Shown: in pieces, positions 44,301 through 50,404 of the stretch
How the letters are laid out: every line of letters starts with the position of its first letter
Position numbering within the stretch: position 1 is the stretch's first letter
DNA from: EA-27 sp964396265
GTDB taxonomy: Archaea; Thermoplasmatota; Thermoplasmata; RBG-16-68-12; EA-27
NCBI GenBank assembly: GCA_964396265.1
Contig: CAYNEM010000002.1
Location: 97,176-161,175, forward strand
Reading direction: 5' to 3'
DNA: 64,000 bases
Made by a program: the position numbers and the translations under genes
Notes under the pieces: generated by a model
Told to the model about the DNA's origin: nothing
The model's input: only the letters and a program-made list of their open reading frames with translations
The model's database searches: none

Positions 44301-45899
44301 GTAATCCTGTTGTCGTCGATGATAGACGCCGACCCGCCCGGGACCAATACCGATTCGAGGATGATGGTGGGCCTTGCTGCGGGCGCGGGCAACCCGAACG
44401 ACGTCGTGTGGGCCGGTGACGCGGACAGCAGCCAGACCACCATGCAGACCATATCCTACCACCGGGCGGGCGAGAGCATCGCCCTGTTCAGCGTTGGGGC
44501 TACGTCCACGACCGGGAGGGGGGAGGTTGACGCCTGGCGGGCGGACGGCTTCAGCCTGAACTGGAACGAGGCGACGGCGGACGGCCGCCGAATCCACTAC
44601 CTCGCCCTGAAGGGCGGGAGCTACCTCGTCGGGGACCTCCTCACCCTAGCCACGACGGGGACGATCGCGGAGAGCGGTTTCGGGTTCTCGCCGAAGGCCT
44701 CCCTCTTCCTCTCCCACAACAAGGCCCAAAGCACCGCCGACCTCGCGCAGGACCACGATGAACTGTCCGTCGGCGCGTTCAGCTCGACGACGGACCGCGG
44801 CGCGCAGTGCGTCATCGACGAGGACGCTGTGGCCCCATCTGACGTCGGGACTGCCGTGGAGCACGACGAGGTATACTGCAACCTAAGCACGGCCACCGCG
44901 ATCGAGGGGCTGATGGGCATTCAGAGCGTCGATTCCGGAGGCTTCACGCTCGTCATGGACGACCCGGACCCGGTCGCGTCGTTCGTCGGCTACATCGCGT
45001 TCGGGGCCGACATCACGTACCCGGGTTACATGCCGACGGTCTCGACGGACACAAGCAACAACCCCCACGTCGCGTGGAGCGGCTCGAAGACGAGCGGGAC
45101 AGTGTACTACAGGAACAAGGCAGGGGGGACGTGGCGCTCAACGGTCTCATGGGGCACGACGTACACGGGACTGTCCGTCGACGTGTCCCCGCAGAACAAC
45201 TACGCGAGCCTCGCACGGTACTACGAGGCGGGCACAAACGAAATCCAGTACACGGTGTGCAAAGATCTCTCGACGAGTAACTGCGACGCCTCGGCGGAGT
45301 TCACGAAGTGGGACGGGACCGCGGGCGTCGACACGGTCGCCACGGCGGTCGAGACCGCCTCGTACCCCTCCCTCGCAACGACGTACGAGGCGAACGGGGA
45401 CCTTTGGGTTGCCTACGCGGACAACGGCGGGACGACCCGCACAATCTACGCGCGGAACTTGGACTACCCGTCGGGCGGATGGCAGGCCGCGACGACCGTC
45501 GACTCGCTGAGCGGGACGATCTTCACGCGACCGTCGATCGGGATCGACAAGGACAACAACGTCCACGCGCTGTACGTGTCTACCTCCGGCCCCCAACTGT
45601 ACTACAACAAACGGACGGGGGGGAGCTGGGGGACCCGGTCGGCGGTCGACACAACCTCCGACAATCCGACGCTCATGGTTCGGACCCCAAATGATGTGAC
45701 ATACGGTGGGGACACGGGCGGGTTGTACTGGAAGACGGCGACATCGGAAACGTACTTCCACTACATCCCGGAGTTCGAAGCGGTCGCGGTTCCGATCCTG
45801 GGAATCCTCCTGTTCGTACTCTGGCGGCGGCGCCGGGCTCGGAGGACTCGGAGCGGCGACGGCGGACCTGACGTCCCGCTCCTTTCGGTGACACGATGA
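38298..45899 (+). CDS. Giant transmembrane protein 3 of the KaiC/TNGL family
   Basis: A 2533-residue paralogue. KaiC-like domain 1-235 with GPAGREKD; TPR-like helices about 243-430; zinc ribbon CPSCG...CSSCG (about 456-473); a Pro-rich segment unique to this copy (about 481-545); TNGL repeats about 546-651; transmembrane helix VYVIPIVTIALLLLPIL (about 663-680); IDGDASDW domain (about 692), VDGGYSEW domain (about 1011), calcium-type repeats DSDRDTVPDA to DVDADGLVDY (about 1082-1122); STQYNHQRKVVRAGD region (about 1316) closely matching giant 1; BNR-like repeats; one 400-residue module (about 1839-2237) inserted within the BNR region; anchor IPEFEAVAVPILG...RRRRARR (about 2489-2515). The first 440 bases are almost identical to giant 2. 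Coupled by ATGA on both sides. Confidence 0.88.
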   Translation: MRLSSGVPGFDALIQGGIPSGAAVVIQGPAGREKDTFLFQFIVAGLRGGGSALVVLSSVSPAKYMEELREAGVDVDRAVAENRLKFVDWFTYKENPVQDVEQDGPVFRASIDLANVGIAISRAIAALSREGERRAAVEVLSPALSAYDLSGVYGFAQSTKAKLERSGFTSLFVLEEEMHDERTLSSIHQPFDGVVDIERVREGDEIVRKVAVLSLRGTAAKSKYVPLEVGSDRELRVSTDPMRERTRLLQEELIKENPKDPKLWLATARNLRVMGENARALRCVEAALNLAPDDHEAWRFKAEILDSLGRKDEADHARARGMPPPPPPAAPPIPQDATTRVMDLVEQRLRNDPRDADALFAVAAVLARANDLIGAVAILDKLAEIDETYPGLWVLKTQLHARRGELKKAEESRTRRLEIEQRQDRETPKATPIPTARLPPVRAPAVRPPTQLLYFCPSCGSAVREEDTICSSCGVIFEGSEVPPSPPPRVRSPAIATPTPAVTKPKPEIPTIPPPTPKRLPEPRREVVPWSRVEPRVAREPPATRGRTNGLAKGSARVPGRTNGLVNGTRGRTNGLVNGLRGRTNGLVNGLRGRTNGLVNGARPSRGRTNGLVNGLRGRTNGLVNGLQNMRSGMTNGLTNGTGLTNGLGADRLAGETGMAKWKVYVIPIVTIALLLLPILGPESLSGSSGISIDGDASDWDPARIAIHGRSSGATNPNVDIVRTGIDASASSLFILVQVEGTMLTGGGTTATTDRFHVFLDTDRDIATGYTVDSLGADTLIDVSGHGGIAQEASIYTWDGALGSHDWRGWERSGFAAAGSSGSTLEIRMDWSGMVSDSSTVVAAVHGRAFDETFDTSDSVLSAGGSLGIVQEPVVADVLPGPTAAVLLRFDVTAYGGPATLTGLDVTLTGLANVTSVATVRLVDGGSGLVDQRIPTGPDVAFQFAARNVIPSSPQRFFVVADILPSDGSTLGAIIADASDVRSSVPASVRRAPSAREVGYLTLVPPEPRVDGGYSEWTGILPDPQGDAGRGEVDLTAFDARFAGNTSYFYAAVDGRILSGTWVPEGNRAVYLPPVNPGPDSDRDTVPDAADLYPFDFDNDLVPDADSGGDVDADGLVDYGQPGGSDWWLNTTIPASFPAPYAGKPVSTFIGPWEMPFRTRDDIVRLLVDLDNSSWTGFSIAGLGADRLIEISGTEGRLRNADYFTFGGSYPGQWSWIPLSPATVATGFSRMEFSVAANLSASGARMFVEARAPLGANDDMDGTRGAGGSGWSNPSPSAAFASSFDRAPSPIVETWRATAAPATRGTLIDASSSRISTQYNHQRKVVRAGDVAGDGACDATNSDGCWYAAFSDQVRPIESDAKDGTSVAVPTTIGLLDSLATTRPSGDNLIVAAIQFDNTNAAARTISAGNLEIRRGTATTDPFVSENQFAIVISATGVIADGMFAVLLGRDASAPASSTYGVFGAASGTGLNAEVKFLILNGLASSDSEFTDGGSQSFGSATVLATETTSFPASSSSLPNIIVAAVQIDRGSQDMQVAAAGLELNRGTLCTSTTIASNEYAFGMDDPTTFNGISVVLVTIDTAGAANQAYSVCGTVSSGGPSNGEAKILAFRGLSANAVDSGSVSIGTSRTVIGTATTSFATGDDIVIGAIQLSALTSTRTIAAAADDIRRNGEGSGSSNQFAQVVASATFGGGQFQTFVRKVTTTTSSPSYEGAATAPASSSLNAELKLVAIHLNAYDRIVLMRSSDTSGSTWGSQIILASGNSADSPLLYTYDSAEPSIAIDASGFLHVVWVSASGMGEQSTLDRVRYTKTTVAYPTQSELAAAGNWEAVTSVDDSYGAKVGAFNIGTGSVGTTVPVTVGFQPKVVLFWWSGRTTSTDSAGTATHQRGFGVAVTTTDRRAICSVSPDNVGTSDTETGHRADAAICSLTTPGVIDGLADLSSMDANGFTLIIDDAFATDLRIHYLALGGTSLTNAATGMFTESATTGNQDITTVGFQPDAVILLSSMIDADPPGTNTDSRMMVGLAAGAGNPNDVVWAGDADSSQTTMQTISYHRAGESIALFSVGATSTTGRGEVDAWRADGFSLNWNEATADGRRIHYLALKGGSYLVGDLLTLATTGTIAESGFGFSPKASLFLSHNKAQSTADLAQDHDELSVGAFSSTTDRGAQCVIDEDAVAPSDVGTAVEHDEVYCNLSTATAIEGLMGIQSVDSGGFTLVMDDPDPVASFVGYIAFGADITYPGYMPTVSTDTSNNPHVAWSGSKTSGTVYYRNKAGGTWRSTVSWGTTYTGLSVDVSPQNNYASLARYYEAGTNEIQYTVCKDLSTSNCDASAEFTKWDGTAGVDTVATAVETASYPSLATTYEANGDLWVAYADNGGTTRTIYARNLDYPSGGWQAATTVDSLSGTIFTRPSIGIDKDNNVHALYVSTSGPQLYYNKRTGGSWGTRSAVDTTSDNPTLMVRTPNDVTYGGDTGGLYWKTATSETYFHYIPEFEAVAVPILGILLFVLWRRRRARRTRSGDGGPDVPLLSVTR
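39934..40250 (+). repeat. TNGL repeat region of giant 3
   Basis: About fourteen T-N-G-L units, mainly GRTNGLVNGLR (30- to 33-bp periods in DNA, with a consensus near CGGACGAACGGGCTCGT). It follows a Pro-rich stretch and precedes the transmembrane helix. Confidence 0.9.
43812..45008 (+). repeat. 400-residue module inserted in giant 3
   Basis: Runs from YGAKVGAFNIGTG to FVGYIAFGAD. It splits the sequence VTSVDD / GYMPTVSTDTSNN, which is continuous in giant 1 (VTNVDDASAGYMPTVSTD). This makes the module boundary visible. Confidence 0.87.
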
Positions 45900-46501
45900 G
45901 ACCGGCTGACTCCCGTACGAAGCTCGAGCAGATCGATGGTCTCTTGGCGGCGCTGCGAAACGCGCCACGAGATGCGAACGTGTGGTCCCACGTCGCGGAC
46001 GTGCTGATGGAAACGGGCCAGTTCGAGAAGGCCGTGCTCGCCTTCGACCTCGCCCTCCAGTTCGACCGCACGCTGCACCGTGCGCAGATCGGCCTCACCG
46101 TCGCCCTTGACCTTTGCGGTCGCGACATGGCGAGAAGACCACCCGCGTTGCTTCGCCCCATCCTTTGGGATGCTCTCCAATCGATGGAGACCCTGGTCCA
46201 AGGACTCAGGGAGGAGAAGAGGTCCCCCTTCGTCGACGTCCACGCGATCCGGTTGCAGAGGGAAACGGAACGCCGGGTTGCGGCGAATCCCTACGACGCC
46301 GACGCGCTCTTCCTGAAGAGTGCCTTCCTCGCAAAGCAAGGACGCTTCGAGGACGCGGTCGCATGCGTCGACAAGCTCAGGCAAAGGAACGGGAATTACC
46401 CCGGCGCCGTCGAGTTCAGGAGGCAGCTCAAGGACATGATGAAGCTCGCCGCACCGAGCACGGCCCGCCCCCGCAAAAGGGCGGGTGTCCCCCGATCGTA
46501 A
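45896..46501 (+). CDS. TPR-like protein closing the giant operon
   Basis: A 201-residue helical protein with TPR-like units: DANVWSHVADVLMETGQFEKAVLAFDLAL (residues about 26-54) and a second around DADALFLKSAFLAKQGRFEDAVACVDKL (about 134-161). The second resembles the TPR-like part of the giants (DADALFAKAAMLAKGGD), suggesting that it arose from or pairs with that part. It has no membrane segment and no KaiC domain. The ATG overlaps the stop of giant 3. A role as soluble partner or adaptor of the giants is inferred. Confidence 0.8.
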   Translation: MRPADSRTKLEQIDGLLAALRNAPRDANVWSHVADVLMETGQFEKAVLAFDLALQFDRTLHRAQIGLTVALDLCGRDMARRPPALLRPILWDALQSMETLVQGLREEKRSPFVDVHAIRLQRETERRVAANPYDADALFLKSAFLAKQGRFEDAVACVDKLRQRNGNYPGAVEFRRQLKDMMKLAAPSTARPRKRAGVPRS

Positions 46502-46728
46502 CAGCGCGATTCACGGCCACGCTCTGCGCTCTCGTCGCCCTGACCCTGACCGGGGGCTTGTCGGACACCGGGGCTGTCCTCCGCTCATGGACACCCCATC
46601 ACGGGGCACTCACGCAGGGACCCACTTGACGGCGCCCGTTTCGCCCCGGTCTTGCATCGCAGATCACCAGTCCCTGCGACCTTCATCCGGGGCAAGGGAT
46701 GCGTACGATGCACAGCAGCAAGTACTTG

Positions 46729-46871
46729 CCGCTTCGGGGGGGCTTGTCACAAAGCTAGGGATAAAGCCCGCTTGGCGGTTCCAGACTAGACGGTCCTTCT
46801 CCATAAGAGGGTCGCCAAGAATCCCGCACCGCCCCTCGAAATCCCTAAAGACTTGACAAGCCCGCTTCGGG
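46729..46871. repeat. Inverted-repeat element, structured RNA or MITE-like
   Basis: Four nested pairings: GGGCTTGTCA (46740-46749) with 46854-46863 (10 of 10), TAGGGAT (46756-46762) with 46841-46847 (7 of 7), CTTGGCG (46771-46777) with 46813-46819 (7 of 7), and CCTTCT/AGAGGG (46795-46800 with 46806-46811) closing a five-base loop. The block is bordered by a direct repeat CCGCTTCGGG at 46729-46738 and 46862-46871. Nested stems suit a rod-like RNA; end inverted repeats with a direct repeat suit a non-autonomous insertion. Confidence 0.5.
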
Positions 46872-46928
46872 ACTCAGTTCGGAAACTCATTGCGGCGTCC
46901 CGATCGCGCCAATCCACGGACGCACATC

Positions 46929-46936
46929 CTTTTAGG
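46929..46936 (+). promoter_or_regulatory. TATA box for the DUF2240 gene
   Basis: CCTTTTAG is about 28 bases before the ATG at 46961, consistent with a leaderless mRNA and with choosing that start over the GTG/ATG starts upstream. Confidence 0.5.
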
Positions 46937-46960
46937 CGGGTCCGTGATGCGGGGCGCGGG

Positions 46961-47431
46961 ATGGACGAGCCAAAGACCGCGCTCGTGGCCCTCTTTCGGA
47001 TCCACGGCCGCGAGGCGATCACGGAGAGTGAGTTCGTACAGGACGCCTCCTTCAAGCTCCGCTGGTACTCACCGAAGGAGGCGCAGCGCCTGCTGCAGTC
47101 CGGCCTGGACCGGGGCCTCCTCCTCGCGGAGGCGGGCAACGTGCGACTCGCCTTCGATGGGGCCTCCGTGGCGGTGCCCGTGAACTACAGGCCGGGCCCC
47201 GAGGCGATCGCCCCCCGCCCACCTGCGGACCTCTTCTCACGCATCCTCGAGAGGCTCCGCGCCGCCACGGGAGAATCTGCGCAGCCCCTTGTCGCCCGGA
47301 TCAACCACATGCAGGACCGGCTCGGGGTCGACGCCGAGGTCGCGGCGGCCTGCGTGGCGACCTCCCACGGTGTGGACGTCTCGGACCTGCTCGTCGATCT
47401 CGAGGCGGAAGTGCTACGGCGCTCCGGGTGA
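46961..47431 (+). CDS. DUF2240 family protein
   Basis: A 156-residue archaeal protein of unknown role. The N-terminal 75 residues carry the family landmarks: TALVALFRIHGREAI, then FKLRWYSPKEAQRLLQSGLDRGLLL, then FDGASVAVPVNYRPG; they look like a winged-helix-type fold. The C-terminal half is helical (FSRILERLRAATG, ARINHMQDRLGVDAEVAAA). The ATG at 46961 fits the promoter; a longer frame from 46853 overlaps the inverted-repeat element. It converges with the small membrane protein gene and overlaps it by 18 bases at the 3' end. Confidence 0.8.
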   Translation: MDEPKTALVALFRIHGREAITESEFVQDASFKLRWYSPKEAQRLLQSGLDRGLLLAEAGNVRLAFDGASVAVPVNYRPGPEAIAPRPPADLFSRILERLRAATGESAQPLVARINHMQDRLGVDAEVAAACVATSHGVDVSDLLVDLEAEVLRRSG

Positions 47432-47719
47432 GCGCGGTTCTTCGGGCGGCGGGCCTTCCTCGATCTCAGACCGTCGTGCCCGCACGCGCGCCTGCAATCC
47501 GTAACCGGGCTTCATAAGGTACTCCCACCCGAGGAATGCGATGGCGAGGAACCCGACCGTGCACACGGCCCCCGCGATTCCCCCGGCTGCACCGCCGGCG
47601 GCTGCGTAGTACAGCACCGCCAATGTCCCGATGATGACGCCGAAGACGACGATGGTGACGAGGTTCCTGTACGACTGTGCGTGGCGGCGCTCGCGTTCTT
47701 CGAGCCCCTCGTCGATCAT
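47414..47719 (-). CDS. Small two-helix membrane protein after MBF1
   Basis: A 101-residue protein with two transmembrane helices (about residues 20-40 and 46-66), a charged N-terminus (DEGLEERERR) and a basic, Pro-rich C-terminal tail. The ATG overlaps the MBF1 stop by four bases (ATGA), so the two are co-translated. No family recognised. A membrane partner of the upstream regulator is possible but unproven. Confidence 0.75.
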   Translation of the reverse strand: MIDEGLEERERRHAQSYRNLVTIVVFGVIIGTLAVLYYAAAGGAAGGIAGAVCTVGFLAIAFLGWEYLMKPGYGLQARVRARRSEIEEGPPPEEPRSPGAP

Positions 47720-48213
47720 CCTTCTCCGTCCAGGTCGAACAGATCGCCGAGCGTGATGCCGTCCTGAGCGGCACTGGCCTTCTTCACCGCCGGCGGCGGC
47801 ACCTTGTCCCTGAGCTTGATGCCGAGCGCGCGTTCCAACCGCCGGATGAGGGCGTCGTTCGGGACCATCGTGGCGGACTCGAGCTTCGCGATGATCGTTG
47901 CGCGCTCGTTGATCTTCGCGCCGAGGTCCGTTTGCTTCCACCCCCGGGCCTCCCGGGCGCGACGGATCCGGTCGTCGTAGTCGACCACGAGCTCCTCTTC
48001 GCCGGCCTGTGCGTAGAGATCCTTCTCCGTCATCCGCCGCCGGCGCGCTTCTAGCCTCTGCGCGACGACCGGGGGTGCGGTCGGGCCCCGGGCCCTGGGT
48101 GGGTCCGCCTCGCGACCGAACTTGGCGCAGTTCGGGCACGCGTTCAAAACGGTCCCCTCGACGCTGATCGCCTTCGTGCGGGCCACCTCCGCACCGCACA
48201 CCTCGCAAAGCAT
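47716..48213 (-). CDS. mbf1: Multiprotein bridging factor 1 (MBF1), zinc-ribbon plus XRE-type HTH
   Basis: A 165-residue protein with the archaeal MBF1 plan. An N-terminal zinc ribbon (Cys3, Cys6, Cys26, Cys29), a flexible basic linker, then a cro/XRE helix-turn-helix: DYDDRIRRAREARGWKQTDL, INERATIIAKLE, DALIRRLERALGIKL (about residues 79-135). Archaeal MBF1 associates with the ribosome and may bridge transcription factors. A TATA-like CTTATTGAG on the minus strand (48232-48240) is about 24 bases before the ATG, so the mRNA is probably leaderless. The gene is divergent from PAN. Confidence 0.9.
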   Translation of the reverse strand: MLCEVCGAEVARTKAISVEGTVLNACPNCAKFGREADPPRARGPTAPPVVAQRLEARRRRMTEKDLYAQAGEEELVVDYDDRIRRAREARGWKQTDLGAKINERATIIAKLESATMVPNDALIRRLERALGIKLRDKVPPPAVKKASAAQDGITLGDLFDLDGEG

Positions 48214-48247
48214 GATTCCCGTACCGAAAGCCTCAATAAGACGCCCC

Positions 48248-48257
48248 GTTTTTATAC
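48248..48257 (+). promoter_or_regulatory. TATA box for the PAN gene
   Basis: GTTTTTATAC stands about 40 bases before the ATG at 48294 and 32 before the alternative GTG at 48285. Expected transcription start is near 48280. Confidence 0.6.
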
Positions 48258-48293
48258 CTACCCCGCAAGACGCAGGCGCCCGGTGTGCTCCGC

Positions 48294-49502
48294 ATGGATG
48301 ACGAGCAAGTCCGCGAGTTCCACGAGAAAGTGACGGGACGCATCGCCGTCCTGGAGGAGCGTAACGAGAAGCTCTCCGAGGATTCGCGCCGGCTCGACGG
48401 CGAGAGGCGTTACGTGGAGGCGGAAGTCCTTCGTCTCCAGAAGGAGATCAAGAGGCTGAAGGTCGAACTCGACCGGCTCAAGGCGCCGCCCCTCATCATC
48501 GGGAACGTCCGCGACGTGCTCGCGGACGGTCGCGTCGTCGTGAAGTCGTCGACCGGCCCCGACTTCATTGTGCACTCCGCGGAGTACGTCGCGAAGGAGA
48601 ACCTCCTCCCCGGCACCCGCGTCGCGTTGAACAAGCAGACGCTCGCGGTCATGGGCGTCCTGCCGCCGAGCCTCGACCCGATCGTGATGGGCGCGGAGGT
48701 CATCGCGAGGCCGGACGTCGCGTACGAACAGGTCGGGGGCCTCGACGACCAGATCCGCGACATCAAGGAGGCCGTCGAGGACCCGCTGCTGAAGCCGGAC
48801 CTGTTCCGGAGGGTCGGCATCGACCCGCCGAAGGGTGTGCTCCTCGTCGGGCTGCCCGGAACGGGGAAGACGCTCCTCGCGAAGGCCGTCGCGCACAAGA
48901 CGAACGCGACGTTCATCCGCCTCGTCGGCAGCGAGCTCGTGCAGAAATACATCGGCGAAGGCGCGCGCCTCGTCCGGGAGCTGTTCCAGCTCGCGAAGGA
49001 GAAGACGCCGGCGATCGTGTTCATCGACGAGCTCGACGCGATCGGGGCGAAGCGCCTCGACGTCGCGACGAGCGGGGACCGCGAGGTCCAACGCACGCTC
49101 ATGCAGCTGCTCGCCGAGATGGACGGGTTCAACCCGATCGGGGACGTGAAGATCATCGGCGCAACGAACCGGCCAGACATCCTGGACGAGGCGCTCCTGC
49201 GCCCTGGCCGTTTCGACCGCATCATCGAGATCCCAATCCCGAACCTGGAGGCAAGGAAGCAGATCTTCCGGATCCACACGGCGAGGATGTCGATTGCCCC
49301 GGACGTGGAGTTCGACTTGCTGGCGGCTCACACCGACGGAGGGACCGGCGCGGACATCAAGGCGATGTGCACGGAGGCCGGCATGTTCGCGATCCGCGAG
49401 GACCGCGACGTCGTGACGTCCCACGACTTCGACCTCGCGGTCGAGAAGGTCCACGGACAGAACCTGTCCAAGAGCAAGTCGCCCGAGGGCATGTACGCCT
49501 GA
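48294..49502 (+). CDS. pan: Proteasome-activating nucleotidase (PAN)
   Basis: A 402-residue AAA+ ATPase that unfolds substrates and feeds them to the 20S proteasome. Order: N-terminal coiled coil (about 8-63), OB-like domain (VRDVLADGRVVVKSSTGPDF and on), then the AAA module with Walker A GLPGTGKT (about 185-192), Walker B IVFIDELDA (about 240-248), the arginine fingers in RPGRFDR, and sensor 2 region TGADIKAMCTEAG. It ends in Met-Tyr-Ala, which fits the hydrophobic-Tyr-X tail that docks into the proteasome ring. The Walker A second position is Leu instead of the usual Pro. A GTG nine bases upstream is an alternative start. Confidence 0.94.
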   Translation: MDDEQVREFHEKVTGRIAVLEERNEKLSEDSRRLDGERRYVEAEVLRLQKEIKRLKVELDRLKAPPLIIGNVRDVLADGRVVVKSSTGPDFIVHSAEYVAKENLLPGTRVALNKQTLAVMGVLPPSLDPIVMGAEVIARPDVAYEQVGGLDDQIRDIKEAVEDPLLKPDLFRRVGIDPPKGVLLVGLPGTGKTLLAKAVAHKTNATFIRLVGSELVQKYIGEGARLVRELFQLAKEKTPAIVFIDELDAIGAKRLDVATSGDREVQRTLMQLLAEMDGFNPIGDVKIIGATNRPDILDEALLRPGRFDRIIEIPIPNLEARKQIFRIHTARMSIAPDVEFDLLAAHTDGGTGADIKAMCTEAGMFAIREDRDVVTSHDFDLAVEKVHGQNLSKSKSPEGMYA

Positions 49503-50237
49503 TCAAGCCCTCTTGCTGAGGGACTCTTTCGCGCGTTTCACCATGAGGCGCGCCTGCTTCGGCGTCAACGTCGTGCCCGCCGAAAGCTTCTCCGGGCTCG
49601 TCGCCGCCAGATCGTCGACGCCCCGAATCCCGAACCCCTCAAGCTCCCTCGCCCGGGCACGACCCACGCCGGGAAGTTCCCTCAGGCCCGCGCGGGAGCC
49701 GCGGCCGAGGCGGCTCGGCCGACGCACGAGCCACACGATGGCGATTGCTGCGGCGGCCGCGCCCCCGACCCCGATCCCGATCTTCGCGTAGTCCGGGGGC
49801 GGGGGGCAGGATCCGCGCAGTCCCTCCGCGGGGAGGTCGACGGTCTGCTCGCCCCAGCCATTGGGATTCCTCGTGTTCTTGACCGCGGTGCGGATCTCCG
49901 ACACGGTGGTCCCATCGATGGTCACCAGGATCGTATCGCCGACATTGTGGGCCGATCTGGGGGCGTTCGCCTCGATGTCGAAGCTGTCGTGCATGTGGAG
50001 CTGGATGCGGTAGGCCCCCGAGGCGTCCGTCACCGCCGTCCGGTTGTTGTCCGGGGACGGTTTGGTGATGTCCGCGGCGCGCACGGTCACCCCGCACAAT
50101 GGTTCGCCAAGCTCGTTCGTCACCGTGCCCACGAGGAAGTATCGATGGTCCGGAAGGTGCTCCGCCCGAGCCGAGGACGCGAGGAAGACCGCCATCAGGG
50201 CGAGGACCAACATCAAGGCCCCGAGAACCTTGCGCAT
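49503..50237 (-). CDS. Membrane protein with extracellular Ig-like and cytoplasmic helix-hairpin-helix domains
   Basis: A 244-residue protein. Signal peptide at 1-24 (VLGALMLVLALMAVFLASS, cleavage likely after ARA), then a carboxypeptidase-regulatory-like beta domain (VGTVTNELGEPLCGVTV...DASGAYRIQL, about 33-75) and further beta strands, one transmembrane helix (about 155-175, IGIGVGGAAAAAIAIVWLV), then a basic cytoplasmic part with helix-hairpin-helix motifs: LRELPGVGRARARELEGFGI (about 190-209) and LTPKQARLMVKRAKE. HhH units usually bind DNA. The ATG at 50237 begins exactly at the signal peptide; the longer frame to 50369 is not credible. Confidence 0.8.
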   Translation of the reverse strand: MRKVLGALMLVLALMAVFLASSARAEHLPDHRYFLVGTVTNELGEPLCGVTVRAADITKPSPDNNRTAVTDASGAYRIQLHMHDSFDIEANAPRSAHNVGDTILVTIDGTTVSEIRTAVKNTRNPNGWGEQTVDLPAEGLRGSCPPPPDYAKIGIGVGGAAAAAIAIVWLVRRPSRLGRGSRAGLRELPGVGRARARELEGFGIRGVDDLAATSPEKLSAGTTLTPKQARLMVKRAKESLSKRA

Positions 50238-50367
50238 TGCCCGAAGGGATGAACGGGGGTTTCCTTTAACTTTTGGACAGACCCCGAGCGCGTTCCCCGC
50301 TGAGGGACGAGCCAGGCCGCCATGGAGGGAAGTAATTTCGGGACAAGACCCCCCAGGCCCGCACCAC

Positions 50368-50378
50368 AACGATTATTA
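50368..50378 (+). promoter_or_regulatory. TATA box for the FKBP-like gene
   Basis: ACGATTATTAG lies about 30 bases before the ATG at 50405, giving a probable leaderless or very short leader mRNA. Confidence 0.5.
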
Positions 50379-50404
50379 GGCGTCCGCTCTTCGGTTTCGC
50401 CTAC

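Larger units (their letters stand above)
46502..46960. other. Intergenic region of about 460 bases without a gene
   Basis: No convincing coding frame. It follows the end of the giant operon and precedes DUF2240. It contains the inverted-repeat element at 46729-46871, a smaller hairpin with TCGCAG/CTGCGA arms near 46660-46680, and the DUF2240 promoter near 46930. I see no tRNA, SRP RNA or RNase P RNA signature. Confidence 0.6.

Noticed and set aside
21908..45899. Possible enzymatic domain (protease, sialidase or glycosidase) in the giant ectodomains
   Set aside because: BNR-like and CBM9-like features occur, but I could not find a catalytic residue set, so no enzyme activity is claimed.
46640..46870. 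SRP RNA, RNase P RNA, 5S rRNA or tRNA in the gap after the giant operon
   Set aside because: None of the conserved cores of these RNAs can be found on either strand; only nested stems are seen.
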